17,174 nt of DNA. It comes from Deltaproteobacteria bacterium. GTDB taxonomy: Bacteria; Desulfobacterota; Desulfobacteria; Desulfobacterales; JAFDFH01. The notes under the pieces were generated by a model. That model was not told the origin of the DNA and did not search any database. It saw only the letters and a list, made by a program, of their open reading frames with translations. The stretch lies in the NCBI GenBank assembly GCA_019309945.1, contig JAFDFH010000007.1:1-17174 (forward strand). The letters are read 5' to 3'. This document shows, one piece after another, positions 1 through 9,404 of this stretch (the first letter of the stretch is position 1; each line of letters opens with the position of its first letter). Position numbers and translations under genes: made by a program.

Positions 1-137
1 GCACCAAATTCATTTTTAAAAAGCTCGTTGGCCATAATGATCTGATAGTTTCTGTTTATGGCAACCACATAATCCGTAGCGCTCTGAATAATTGTTTGAT
101 AATGTTCCTGTTTGGAGAAATCTTGTTCTTTTTCCAT
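1..137 (-). CDS. PAS-domain sensory protein, N-terminal fragment
   Basis: Reading the minus strand from the ATG at 137, 45 codons run open to the window edge and continue outside it. The translation contains IIQSATDYVVAINRNYQIIM followed by ANELFKNEFG, which is the typical start of a PAS sensor domain (a helix, then the first beta strands, then the A-N-x-x-F turn). An in-frame TGA two codons upstream fixes this ATG as the earliest start. PAS domains sense redox, light or small ligands in histidine kinases, sigma-54 activators and cyclic-di-GMP enzymes; which output domain this one has cannot be seen. It is transcribed away from the Hdr cluster, so it could be a local regulator of it, but that is only a neighbourhood inference. 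Confidence 0.7.
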   Translation of the reverse strand, partial: MEKEQDFSKQEHYQTIIQSATDYVVAINRNYQIIMANELFKNEFG

Positions 138-634
138 AACTCACCAACAGAATTTAAAAGGTTTTCAAACTGGATTTTTCTTACTAATCACAATCCGTTG
201 GGCGACAAATGCAAATGATCAATACCCCTCCGGCAAGTGCGAGAAGCGAACTAACTTGGAAATTTATAGTATACTTTGGTGCATCTTGGCAATAGCTAAT
301 GTTCATCGCCATATCAATTTAACCTATCGAAAAAACGGGCATAACCAGCATTAAGTAAAGGCCCTAACCGACAGGGTTGACCTCACCGTGTGATTTATTC
401 TGTTATGAGATAATGCACATAAAAACATTTTTTTCCTTGACAGCAACGACCAAGAAGTATTAACAACCTGTTTCATTTTAAGGCCTTGAATTGAAACCTG
501 TGTTTTTTTCGATTACTACGTTAATTTAGCAAGTTAAGGCTATTTCTCAGGTCCTTAAAAAAAATAGATTTTAACCTCAATATGATATGCAAATGATAAT
601 GGCGCTCGAATTTTCGCACAACGGTTAGCGCCCA
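138..634. other. AT-rich divergent intergenic region, no gene seen
   Basis: About 500 bases lie between the divergent PAS gene and the first Hdr gene. A plus-strand open frame at 112-354 overlaps the PAS gene and has no recognisable protein features, so I do not call it. The stretch is AT-rich with several A and T tracts, as expected for promoter DNA serving both directions. I see one reasonable sigma-70-like candidate near 437 and no clear sigma-54 site or long inverted repeat. Confidence 0.6.
437..463 (+). promoter_or_regulatory. candidate sigma-70-type promoter for the Hdr/Fdh cluster
   Basis: A perfect TTGACA at 437-442 is followed after 15 nt by TATTAA (458-463), or after 17 nt by TTAACA. 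The -35 match is exact but the -10 is weak and the better -10 has a short spacer. It would leave an untranslated leader of about 165 nt before the first gene. A second weaker pair, TTGACC at 377-382 and TGTTAT at 401-406, is also possible. Confidence 0.3.
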
Positions 635-1783
635 ATGGAATCGACCATGCAACTTACCCGGAAACAGATCGACTATTGTATGGAATGCGGTGTATGCACG
701 GGAAGCTGTCCCATAAGCCGTGAACTCCCGACCTTTTCACCCAGACAGATGATTAAGCGATCTTTAATGAAATCGGACGTAGATCTGCTTCAAAGTCGGG
801 AACTATGGGCATGCTTGAGTTGCGCACGGTGCAGTGAGCGCTGTCCGGCCGAGATTGATTTCCCTGAATTCATTCGGTCTTATCGGGAAAAGGCCCGCAA
901 GGCCGGAAATCTTCCCTTGGAAAGTCATCATGGCATTCTTCAGTTCATATCCAGCCTGCAAACCCATGACCTCAAACAGCAGCGTATAGAGTGGGCCGAG
1001 GGCGCGGGCGCCTTTCAGGAAAGTGGGGAATATTTCTATTTTGTGGGATGCCTTCCCTATTTTGACGTGACGTTTAATTATCTGGGTCTAGCCCCCCTCG
1101 ACACCGCTAAAAGTATCCTGACGCTGCTGAACAGGATGGGCATCGAACCCGTTATCAGCAATGATGAGCGTTGTTGCGGACACGATGCCTTATGGAGCGG
1201 TAATGAAAGCGTATTTCGTAAACTGGCCGAACGGAATATCGAGGTGATTAAATCCTCCGGGGCTAAAACCGTTCTTTTTAGCTGCCCTGAGGGCTATGTA
1301 ACCTTTAAGAATTATTATCCGAAATATTTTGGCGAACTTCCTTTTGAAGTTCTTCATATGTCTGAGTTTTTAACACGCGAGATAGAGAGTGCCGGTTTAT
1401 CTTTTCAGCCGTCTTTGAACGGCGCGGTCACTTATCAGGATCCGTGCCGATTGGGTCGCTGGACGGGGAATTACGATCTACCCCGGCAGCTTTTGCAACT
1501 CGTTCCTGAAACCCAACTGGTAGAAATGGAGCGGAACAGGGAAAATGCGCTGTGTTGTGGAACCAGCGCCTGGATGGAGTGTGTTGGCTGTTCAAAAGTC
1601 ATGCAGGTGGAACGGCTCCAGGAGGCCATCCAAACAGGAGCCAAAACCCTCATCACCGCCTGCCCCAAGTGTCAGATTCACCTGACCTGCGCCCAACGCG
1701 GTACGGAACTCGATCTGCAGGTAACGGACCTTTATACCTATATTGCCGAACGGTTAAATGGGGACAAAGGGAAAAATAAATAA
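635..1783 (+). CDS. HdrC-HdrB fusion protein (HdrD/TmcB-like Fe-S oxidoreductase)
   Basis: A 382-residue soluble protein combining an HdrC-type electron wire with an HdrB-type catalytic module. Residues 15-25 (C15, C18, C21, C25) and 60-70 (C60, C63, C66, C70) form two classical [4Fe-4S] motifs. Two CCG (cysteine-rich) domains follow: CCG1 has C139, C180-C181 and C217 but glycine at 220 where a fourth-motif Cys is expected; CCG2 is complete with C271, C307-C308, C343 and C346. CCG domains bind the non-cubane clusters at which HdrB/HdrD reduce disulfides. The fused order matches HdrD, TmcB and GlcF-like proteins. The partner is probably the membrane protein 54 nt downstream. The start at 635 has a poor ribosome site; the ATG at 647, with GGA at 637-639 ahead of it, is an alternative giving four fewer residues. 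The substrate is unknown; in a non-methanogen it could be DsrC trisulfide or another thiol. Confidence 0.88.
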   Translation: MESTMQLTRKQIDYCMECGVCTGSCPISRELPTFSPRQMIKRSLMKSDVDLLQSRELWACLSCARCSERCPAEIDFPEFIRSYREKARKAGNLPLESHHGILQFISSLQTHDLKQQRIEWAEGAGAFQESGEYFYFVGCLPYFDVTFNYLGLAPLDTAKSILTLLNRMGIEPVISNDERCCGHDALWSGNESVFRKLAERNIEVIKSSGAKTVLFSCPEGYVTFKNYYPKYFGELPFEVLHMSEFLTREIESAGLSFQPSLNGAVTYQDPCRLGRWTGNYDLPRQLLQLVPETQLVEMERNRENALCCGTSAWMECVGCSKVMQVERLQEAIQTGAKTLITACPKCQIHLTCAQRGTELDLQVTDLYTYIAERLNGDKGKNK

Positions 1784-1837
1784 ATAAAATTTTACATTAA
1801 TCCACGGAGAACCATTAAAATTTAGGAAAATAAGCCT

Positions 1838-3592
1838 ATGTTTTTCTCTATTTCATTATACATTGCCCTCGCGATATTCGCCATCGGATTGATTTATAAA
1901 ATATCAACGTGGCTCCGGTACAACATTGGTCCTGTGAATGGAGAAATTACACCTTTGGTCCGGGCCACCCGAGCAATTAAAGGGATTGTGGCGACAATCT
2001 TCAGCCGGAAAATTATTGCCCTGATTCGGGTTTTTATCTTAGACGGGCTTCTACAAATAAAGGTTCTGAAGCAGGATTTCCTCCGTTGGCGGATGCACAT
2101 CTGCATATATGGCGGCTTCATGCTGCTTCTTCTGATGCATGCCCTGGAAAAGCAAATTACCGTTGTATTCTTCCCGGATTATTATTCGACCCTCAATCCG
2201 TTTATGTTTTTAAGGGATTTTTTTGGTTTACTGGTCATTGCTGGTTTGGTTATGGCGGTTGTTAGGCGGTTTATTTTGAAAGTGCCTCGGCTAAAGACCA
2301 GTGCCATGGATCATTATGCCATTATCATTCTGGCAGTTATCATGTTCTCCGGTCTGGCACTAGAAGGTATAAAGATCACATCGCATACCCGTTTCCAGGA
2401 AATGGTGGAAGATTATGGCGACCCGGATGATGAAGAAGGGACCCAATCCCTGGAGTCCTATTGGGTGAAATATTATGGTGTTGTCTCGCCCACCGTTAAA
2501 GGGCCCTTTGACGCGGAGGTTCTTGAAGCCGGGCAAGAGGTCAATGAGAGTTGTATCGATTGCCATTCCCGTCCTCAATGGGCCTTTTTGGGTTACACCA
2601 CAGCCAAAATTATTTCGCCGCTGGCCGTGGCATTGGATCGTGCCGGCATACCTGATTTACTATGGTATATCCATTTTTTAGCTTGCTGGATCGGTCTGGC
2701 CTATCTTCCTTTTAGCAAGATGTTCCACATTTTCGCCAGTCCCTTGAGCCTGATGGCCAACGCTGTCATGGATAAGGATTCAGATCCCGCCAATATCGCC
2801 ACCCGGCAGGTCATGGAACTGGATGCCTGCACCCATTGCTGCACGTGTACCCTGAACTGTTCGGTGGCCGTGGCCTTTGAGTATTTTCCCAACATCAACA
2901 TTTTCCCATCCGAAAAGATCGCCTCGGTAAAAGCGCTGGCCGCCGGCAGGGAGTTGAGCGAGCAGGAACTCAGGCATATTCAAGAGGGGATTTATCTGTG
3001 TACCAATTGTAAACGCTGCACGGTCGTTTGCCCGGTGGGTATCAACCTGCAGGATTTGTGGTTCAACGTGAGGGAGGCGACCCTGCAAAAAGGTTATCCG
3101 GAGTTTTTCGCGCTGTCACCCCTCTCCTTTTACCGCGGGCTTATGAGTGCAAACGGCGCGCAAGACAATTACAGGGAGCCCTTGAATAAGGCCCGGGAGG
3201 CAATCGTCGCCGCATGTGATTTAATGGTAAAAAAGGATACGGTTTTGCCGTTAACTTCCGCCAACATTGAATTTAAAGAGGGACTCAATCTCTCATTACA
3301 GGCAAATACATTTTCGGCCTGCTTTGGCTGTGAGACCTGTACAACGGCATGTCCGGTGGTGGCCAGTTATGATAACCCCCAGGAGGTTCTGGGACTTTTG
3401 CCACACCAGATTATGCATTCATGCGGACTGGGACTCCGGGATCTGGCCTTTGGTTCCAATATGTTGTGGGACTGCCTTACCTGTTATCAGTGTCAGGAGC
3501 TGTGCCCCCAGAATGTATGTATTGCTGATATTTTATACGAACTTAAAAATGAAGCGGTCAAACGCGTAAAAACAAACACCATGAGCTCGTAA
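1838..3592 (+). CDS. membrane cytochrome b / HdrC fusion with a c-heme motif and four [4Fe-4S] clusters
   Basis: This 584-residue protein starts with a NarI/DsrM/HdrE-like membrane domain. Hydrophobic segments lie near residues 5-25, 86-102, 124-142, 159-177 and 272-296, with histidines 87, 101, 159, 279 and 297 available as heme b ligands. A loop between the last two segments carries one CxxCH motif (C239, C242, H243), a covalent c-type heme site. The rest is soluble: [4Fe-4S] motifs at C331/C334/C337/C341, C388/C391/C394/C398, C495/C498/C501/C505 and C546/C549/C552/C556, that is, two HdrC modules in tandem. QmoC has one HdrC module plus cytochrome b, so this is longer. The likely role is electron transfer between menaquinone and the Hdr proteins encoded on either side; the second HdrC module may serve the HdrB gene 20 nt downstream. 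The Shine-Dalgarno sequence is AGGAAA near 1824. The heme loop should face the periplasm if it is matured by cytochrome c synthase; topology was not computed. Confidence 0.85.
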   Translation: MFFSISLYIALAIFAIGLIYKISTWLRYNIGPVNGEITPLVRATRAIKGIVATIFSRKIIALIRVFILDGLLQIKVLKQDFLRWRMHICIYGGFMLLLLMHALEKQITVVFFPDYYSTLNPFMFLRDFFGLLVIAGLVMAVVRRFILKVPRLKTSAMDHYAIIILAVIMFSGLALEGIKITSHTRFQEMVEDYGDPDDEEGTQSLESYWVKYYGVVSPTVKGPFDAEVLEAGQEVNESCIDCHSRPQWAFLGYTTAKIISPLAVALDRAGIPDLLWYIHFLACWIGLAYLPFSKMFHIFASPLSLMANAVMDKDSDPANIATRQVMELDACTHCCTCTLNCSVAVAFEYFPNINIFPSEKIASVKALAAGRELSEQELRHIQEGIYLCTNCKRCTVVCPVGINLQDLWFNVREATLQKGYPEFFALSPLSFYRGLMSANGAQDNYREPLNKAREAIVAACDLMVKKDTVLPLTSANIEFKEGLNLSLQANTFSACFGCETCTTACPVVASYDNPQEVLGLLPHQIMHSCGLGLRDLAFGSNMLWDCLTCYQCQELCPQNVCIADILYELKNEAVKRVKTNTMSS

Positions 3593-3612
3593 ACCTAGAT
3601 AGGAAAAATATT

Positions 3613-4503
3613 ATGAATTTTGCACTATTCCTCGGTTGCAACATTCCCGCGCGACTTTCTCAATACGAATCCTCGGCAAGGGCCATATCAGAGAAACTCG
3701 GCATCGAATTGACTGAAATAAAAGAATTTAACTGCTGCGGATATCCGATAAGAAATATTGATTTTAAAACCTTTATTCTCTTTTCAGCCCGAAACCTGGC
3801 CCTGGCTGAAAAAGAAAACCTGAATATCGTCAGCTTATGCAAATGTTGTTATGGCAGTTTAAAGAAGGCTGACTATCTTTTAAAAGAAAATGAAGTACTA
3901 AGGGAAGAAATAAACGGAATTCTGGAAAAAGAGGGTTTGAATTATGCAGGCGCTATTGAAGTCAAGCACCTCCTTTCAGTGCTTTTTCATGATGTCGGGC
4001 TTGCGCCGATAAAAGAAAAAATTGTGAGGCCCTTTGAAGGCCTTAAAATTGCAACCCACTATGGATGCCATGCCCTCCGTCCAAGCAAAATAGTTCAATT
4101 TGATGATCCTGTAGCGCCATCCATATTTGACAGACTCGTGGAAATCACCGGCGCCGAGAGCATTGACTGGTCAACCAAGCTTGAGTGTTGCGGCGCCCCC
4201 TTACTCGGAATAAATGACAATCTATCCCTGGATTTAACCAAAAAGAAACTATCCGATGGGAAAAAGTCCGGTGCCGACTACCTTTGCACAGCCTGCCCCT
4301 ATTGCCAGATGCAATTCGATACCGTGCAAAAAATGAATCTCACCAAACATGGTTCAGACGCTCAACTGGCGGCGATTCTTTATCCCCAGCTGCTGGGTCT
4401 TAGTATGGGGATTGACGGGGAAACCTTGGGGCTGGCAATGAATCAGTTGCCGATCGACGGCATCGAAGATTTTTTGGTCGTCCCGGAGGCAGCCGAAGCA
4501 TAA
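3613..4503 (+). CDS. hdrB: heterodisulfide reductase subunit B-like protein
   Basis: A 296-residue soluble protein made of two complete CCG domains, the length and layout of canonical HdrB. The first domain has C9, C41-C42, C76 and C79; the second has C152, C192-C193, C228 and C231. These are the ligands of the two non-cubane [4Fe-4S] clusters that split the heterodisulfide in methanogen HdrB. Unlike the first gene of the cluster, both domains keep all ligands. AGGA at 3601-3604 sits 8 nt before the ATG. No separate hdrC follows, so its HdrC partner is probably the C-terminal module of the preceding membrane protein, whose stop lies 20 nt upstream. The physiological disulfide is unknown in a bacterium lacking coenzymes M and B; DsrC is a common suggestion for Desulfobacterota. 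Confidence 0.9.
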   Translation: MNFALFLGCNIPARLSQYESSARAISEKLGIELTEIKEFNCCGYPIRNIDFKTFILFSARNLALAEKENLNIVSLCKCCYGSLKKADYLLKENEVLREEINGILEKEGLNYAGAIEVKHLLSVLFHDVGLAPIKEKIVRPFEGLKIATHYGCHALRPSKIVQFDDPVAPSIFDRLVEITGAESIDWSTKLECCGAPLLGINDNLSLDLTKKKLSDGKKSGADYLCTACPYCQMQFDTVQKMNLTKHGSDAQLAAILYPQLLGLSMGIDGETLGLAMNQLPIDGIEDFLVVPEAAEA

Positions 4504-4530
4504 GATGCCGAAAAAACAAATTTTTTTAAA

Positions 4531-4699
4531 TAATACCTAAGTTGAGCGATTTTTTGCGAAGAGATGTGCTGAGATCTTGATGCATGAGGGTTCGCGAAAA
4601 CCGCAGGCATACCCGTGGATATGTCGAGGATTTTCGCGGATCCTTGATGCGCTAGAGATCGGTGCAGATCAAGTAAAAAATCGCCCAATTTAGGTAATA
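4531..4699. repeat. 169-bp imperfect inverted-repeat element (possible MITE or structured leader)
   Basis: The 25-nt arms 4531-4555 and 4675-4699 are reverse complements with three mismatches (core CCTAARTTGRGCGATTTTTT). An inner pair, 4588-4602 and 4628-4643 (centred on TCGCGAAAA), is also inverted with a few differences, and the centre can form a small hairpin GGCATA/TATGTC. The DNA between outer and inner arms does not pair well but shares direct-repeat words (GATC-TTGATGC). The element fills most of the 220-nt gap between hdrB and hdrA1 and ends 7 nt before the hdrA1 ribosome site. It could be a non-autonomous transposable element or a folded mRNA segment; no target-site duplication is obvious. 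Confidence 0.7.
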
Positions 4700-4723
4700 G
4701 ATGACACAAGGTGAAGAAAAAAG

Positions 4724-7700
4724 ATGGCACAGAATAAAATTGGTTCAGTGATGGTCGTAGGCGGGGGTATTGCCGGAATGCAGGCGGCCCTGGATCTGGC
4801 AAATTCCGGCTTTTTTGTACATGTGATGGAAAAATCTCCGGCCGTTGGTGGTGTAATGGCGCAGCTTGACAAGACCTTTCCGACCAATGACTGTGCCATG
4901 TGAATTATCTCTCCGAAACTGGTCGAGTTCGGCCGGCATATCAACATCGAACTCCATACCTGCTCAAATGTTGAAAGCATTGAGGGGGAAAATGGAAACT
5001 TCCAGGTAACCATTCACAAAACTCCGCGCTATATCGATCTCGATAAATGTACGGCCTGTGGTGACTGTACGGAAGTCTGCCCTGTGGCGCGACCCAGCGA
5101 ATACGACATGGAATTAGGATTCCGTAAAGCCGTTTACAAACCATATGCGCAGGCCATTCCCAGCGGCTTTGCCATCGAGAAATTCGATACGGCCCCTTGC
5201 CGGATGGCTTGCCCGGCCAATCTGAATGTTCAGGGCTATGTTGCCATGGTCAAAGAAGGCAAGTACAGGGAAGCTATTGAAATCATTATGCGGGATCTTC
5301 CCTTTCCGGGTGTACTTGGCCGCATATGCCCCCATCGTTGTGAAAAAAGCTGCCGCCGCCTTGAAATGGACGAACCGATTTCCATCAGGGAACTGAAGCG
5401 CGTAGCCGCCGATCATGTAAACCTAAGTGAAATTCCGGTACCTGAAATAACGCCCAGAAATAAAAATGTGGCTGTTATCGGCTCTGGCCCGGCTGGACTT
5501 AGCGCTGCTTATTTTCTGGCCTTGGACGGGTATCAGGTCAGTGTCTATGAATCTATGCCCGAAGCGGGTGGAATGATGCGGTATGGTATTCCCGAACACC
5601 GTCTGCCGCGGTCCGTATTGGATGCCGAGATTGAAAACCTCAAACGCTATGGAATTAAGATACATACCAATACGGTCGTTGGAAGAGATCTGACCATGGA
5701 AGAACTTCGGAAAGGCGGGGCCGGCGCAATCTTTCTGAGTACCGGGGCATGGAAAAGTTTGAATCTCAGAGTACCCGGTGAAGATGCCGAAGGTGTTTCC
5801 GATATCACGTCTTTTCTTAGAGAAGTACATCTGGGAAAATTAAAGCAGATCGAAGGCAAAGCGGTCATCATCGGTGGTGGACATTCCGCCCTGGACGGTG
5901 CCCGGGTGGCGCTTCGACTGGGTGCAACCGAAGCCCATATTCTATACCGTCGTTCCCGTGCAGAAATGCTCGCGGAACCAGAGGAAATAGAGGAAACCGA
6001 AAAAGAAGGTGTAAAAATTCATTTTCTGGTAGCCCCTGTAAAAATTTCAGAAGAAAATGGAAAGGCTTCCGGCATTGAATGCATCCGAACCCGTCTCACC
6101 GAGGCGGATACCACGGGAAGGCGAAGACCCGTTCCGATTGAAGGGTCGGAATTTTTCATCGAAGCGAATCACATCATTCCAGCTATCGGACAGGAACCGG
6201 ATCTCAGTTTTCTCGGTGAAGCCCACGGCTTGGAAATGTCAAAATGGAACCTTTTGGTCGTAAATCCTGAAACCCTCCAGACCAATCATCCTGATATTTT
6301 CGCCGGCGGGGATGTAATAACCGGTCCTGCTACGGTGATTGAAGCGGTGGAGGCCGGACACCGGGCGGCCGGATATATTGGCAAATATTTACAAGGGGAG
6401 GAGCTGCCCACGGAATGGCTGGAAGAGCCTCCCATCGGGGAAAACTGGTTGCAAATTCCGGAAGATGAACCGCTTAAGAAGCGGCCCCCAATCCCCACCC
6501 TACCTATGGCCGAAAGGCTTTCTGAATTTAAGGAAGTCAATCTTTTAATTGATGAACAAACGGCCCGAAAAGAAGCCGCCCGCTGCCTGGACTGCGGCGT
6601 GTGTTGTGAATGTTTTCAGTGTGTGACCGCCTGTAAGGCTGAAGCTGTTACACTTGAGACCCACGCCCAGCAGGATCAAGAGGTGATAATTAACGTCGGC
6701 TCTGTTATTCTCGCACCTGGTTTCCAGCCATTTGATCCATCGAGATTTGAAACCTATAAATACGCAAGCCATCCCAATGTGCTCACAAGCATGGAGTTTG
6801 AGCGTATCCTGAGTGCTACGGGTCCATATCAGGGGCATCTGATCCGACCTTCGGACCAGAAGGAACCGAAAAAAATTGCATGGCTCCAGTGTGTTGGTTC
6901 CAGGGATATTAACCAGTGTGACAATAGCTATTGTTCTTCGGTGTGTTGTATGTACGCTATCAAAGAAGCCATAGTAGCCAAAGAGCATTCCAAGGATTCA
7001 CTCGATACCGCCATATTTTACATTGATATCCGAACCCATGGGAAAGATTTTGAGAAATACTACGACCGGGCGCGCGAAGAAGCAGGCGTACGGTTCATAA
7101 AATCAAGAATCGCCAACGTTGTGCCGGTAGATAACACGGGCGATTTACTCATCCGCTATACGGATGAAGTAGGGAAGCGCGTAGAAGAAGAATTTGATTT
7201 GGTGGTTTTATCGGTGGGCATTGATGCATCTAGGGAAGCGATGGATCTGGCCGCAAAATTGGGTGTTGAACTTGACTCCCATCATTTTTCGCCGGCCGGC
7301 AGCTTTGAACCGGTTGAGACCTCCAAACCCGGCATTTTTGCTTGTGGCGCCTTTCAGGGTCCCAAGGATATTCCCCAGTCAGTCATAGAATCGAGTGCCT
7401 GTGCCGCGGTTGTAGAGGGCAATCTGGCTGAGGTCCGTGGGTCCATGACGCGGGTGGAAGAAATACCCCCAGAAATTGATGTGCGCGGTGAACCTCCCCG
7501 GGTAGGTGTATTTGTTTGTCATTGCGGAACCAATATTGCCGGCGTCGTAGATGTCCCGGCCGTTGTCGAATATGCCCGCGCCCTGTCTGATGTCGTCTAT
7601 GTGGAAAATAATCTTTTCACCTGTTCCCAGGATACCCAGGAGAAAATTACCGAAGTTATCCAGGAACAGAAGCTCAACCGTGTTGTCGTGGCGGCCTGCA

Positions 7701-9160
7701 GTCCACGGACCCATGAGCCTCTCTTCCAGGAAACGGTGGTCAAGGCCGGCATCAATAAATACCTTTTCGAAATGGCCAATATACGCAACCAGTGCTCCTG
7801 GGTTCATAGTGGTAATCCTGATGCCGCCACTACCAAGGCCAAGGATCTATTGCATGCGGCCGTGTCCAAAGTGGCTTTGCTGGAACCCCTGTATGATCCG
7901 GTGATAGAAATGACCCAGTCGGCCCTGGTGATCGGTGGCGGCCTTTCCGGAATGACCGCTGCCAAGAATCTGGCGGAACAGGGCTATCAAACCTATCTTG
8001 TTGAAAAAAACGGTGAACTGGGCGGACAATCCCTACAAGTTTTTGAAACCTGGCAAGGCGAGGATGTTCAGCAACGACTGGCAACACTCATTCAGGATGT
8101 TCAATCCTGCCAAAACCTCGATGTTTTTCTAAATACGGAGATAAAAGAGGTCGATGGATTTGTGGGTAATTTTGAATCCACTATTGCAACCGACGGAAAA
8201 GAGCAGGTGCTAACACACGGAGTAGCCATTATTGCCACAGGTGCCTCGGAGTTCAAACCGGATGGATATCTTTATGGTAAGGACCCGCGGGTCCTTACGG
8301 GCCTGGAACTGGATCGCAAATTCATCGATAATGACCCGGCCTTAAGGGAGATCAATTCGGCCGTGTTCGTACAGTGTGTCGGCTCACGAATTGAGGAAAG
8401 GCCATACTGCTCCAAAGTTTGCTGCACGCATTCAGTCAAGAATGCCTTAAAGCTGAAAGAATTAAAGCCGGAGATGAATGTATTTATTATTTACAGAGAT
8501 ATTCGCACCTACGGGCTACGCGAAGACCTATACCGTGAGGCACGGGAGAAGGGCATTGTCTTTATTCGCTATGAGTTTGACAAGGAATTGAATGTCACTA
8601 AAGATGATAATGACTTACAGGTGCGCTTCACCGGCTATGTTCTGCAGCGGGAAATGGAGATTCGTCCGGACCTGCTGGTACTTGCGTCCGCCATCGTTGC
8701 ACCACAGGAAAATCCGATTGCCAAATTGTTCAAGGTGCCGCTTAATGACGATGGTTTTTTTGTCGAGGCGCATGTTAAGCTTCGGCCCATGGATTTTTCC
8801 ACCGACGGGGTTTTTGTGTGCGGCCTTGCGCATTCCCCGAAGCCCGTCGAAGAAGCCGTCGCCCAGGGTCTGGCAGCGGCTGCCCGTGCTGCAACCCTTC
8901 TGTCCAAAGACAAAGTATTCGGCAATGCAATTGTCTCACATATAGATGAAAACATATGCAGGGGATGCCAGGATTGTATAGAGGCTTGTCCCTTCCAGGC
9001 TATCAACTATCTGGAAGACCGCATGATCTGCGAGGTTAACCAGGTGGTGTGTAAGGGGTGTGGTGCCTGTTCGGTGGCCTGCCCCACCGGGGCTGCAAAT
9101 ATCCTCCATTTTACCAACGATGAAATCGAAACCATGGTGGAGGCTGCTCTGACTGGTTAA
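4724..9160 (+). CDS. hdrA: giant selenocysteine HdrA1: HdrA half with GltD/NfnB insert, fused to a second HdrA half
   Basis: Reading through TGA 4901-4903 as Sec60 gives 1478 residues. The ATG at 4724 follows AAGGTG (4707-4712) and opens directly into a flavin GGGIAG motif; starting after the TGA would remove this fold. Sec60 sits in TNDCAM-U-IISPK, where HdrA proteins have Cys near the flavin. Next come a ferredoxin motif (C109, C112, C115, C119) and, from about residue 140, a glutamate-synthase small-subunit-like module: cysteines 159, 163, 202, 206, 210, FAD motif GSGPAG at 253, NAD(P)H motif GGGHSA at 384 and YRRSR at 408, which suggests NADPH. HdrA resumes at about 621 with a Cys-rich cluster, then C723, C737, C741-C742. 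A second HdrA half starts near 925 (VCHCGTNIAG) and ends with two ferredoxin motifs (C1412-1422, C1443-1453). The expected role is flavin-based electron bifurcation linking NAD(P)H, ferredoxin and Hdr partners; direction is inferred only. Confidence 0.9.
4913..4932 (+). promoter_or_regulatory. SECIS-like hairpin for HdrA1 Sec60
   Basis: Downstream of TGA 4901-4903 the mRNA can form CCG-(A bulge)-AACU / AGUU-CGG around the loop GGUCG (4921-4925). The loop begins 18 nt after the TGA. Bacterial SECIS hairpins lie inside the coding region just after UGA and often carry G in the loop, as here. The fold was done by eye. Confidence 0.65.
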
Positions 9161-9404
9161 ATGCTTGCATCGTATAGTGGTAGCGTAGATATGTGCTATG
9201 AGTTTCAAAAGGATCTTGAGCAGTACCAATGACAACTATTGAATCGTAAAGAATCCGGGCTCAAAGCATCCGGCTTTTTCAGGACTAAATGACAATTCCT
9301 ATCTTAACGCAGCAAGCTGCGGGGAATTTAACCCGGACGATTTCTCAACGTTTATCGAATTTTAATTGAAATCTGCGGAATCTATGGATTAAAGGTTAGA
9401 CACT

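Noticed and set aside
112..354. Plus-strand open frame of 80 codons
   Set aside because: It overlaps the start of the minus-strand PAS gene, has no recognisable domain and no ribosome site, and its composition looks random.
4701..4751. Short open frame starting at ATG 4701
   Set aside because: It ends within a few codons and overlaps the true hdrA1 start in another frame; the ribosome site fits ATG 4724.
9255..9279. Possible terminator after HdrA1 (CCGG...CCGG then CTTTTT)
   Set aside because: The stem is only four base pairs with an 11-nt loop, too weak to call. A small hairpin at 9308-9321 lacks a T-run.
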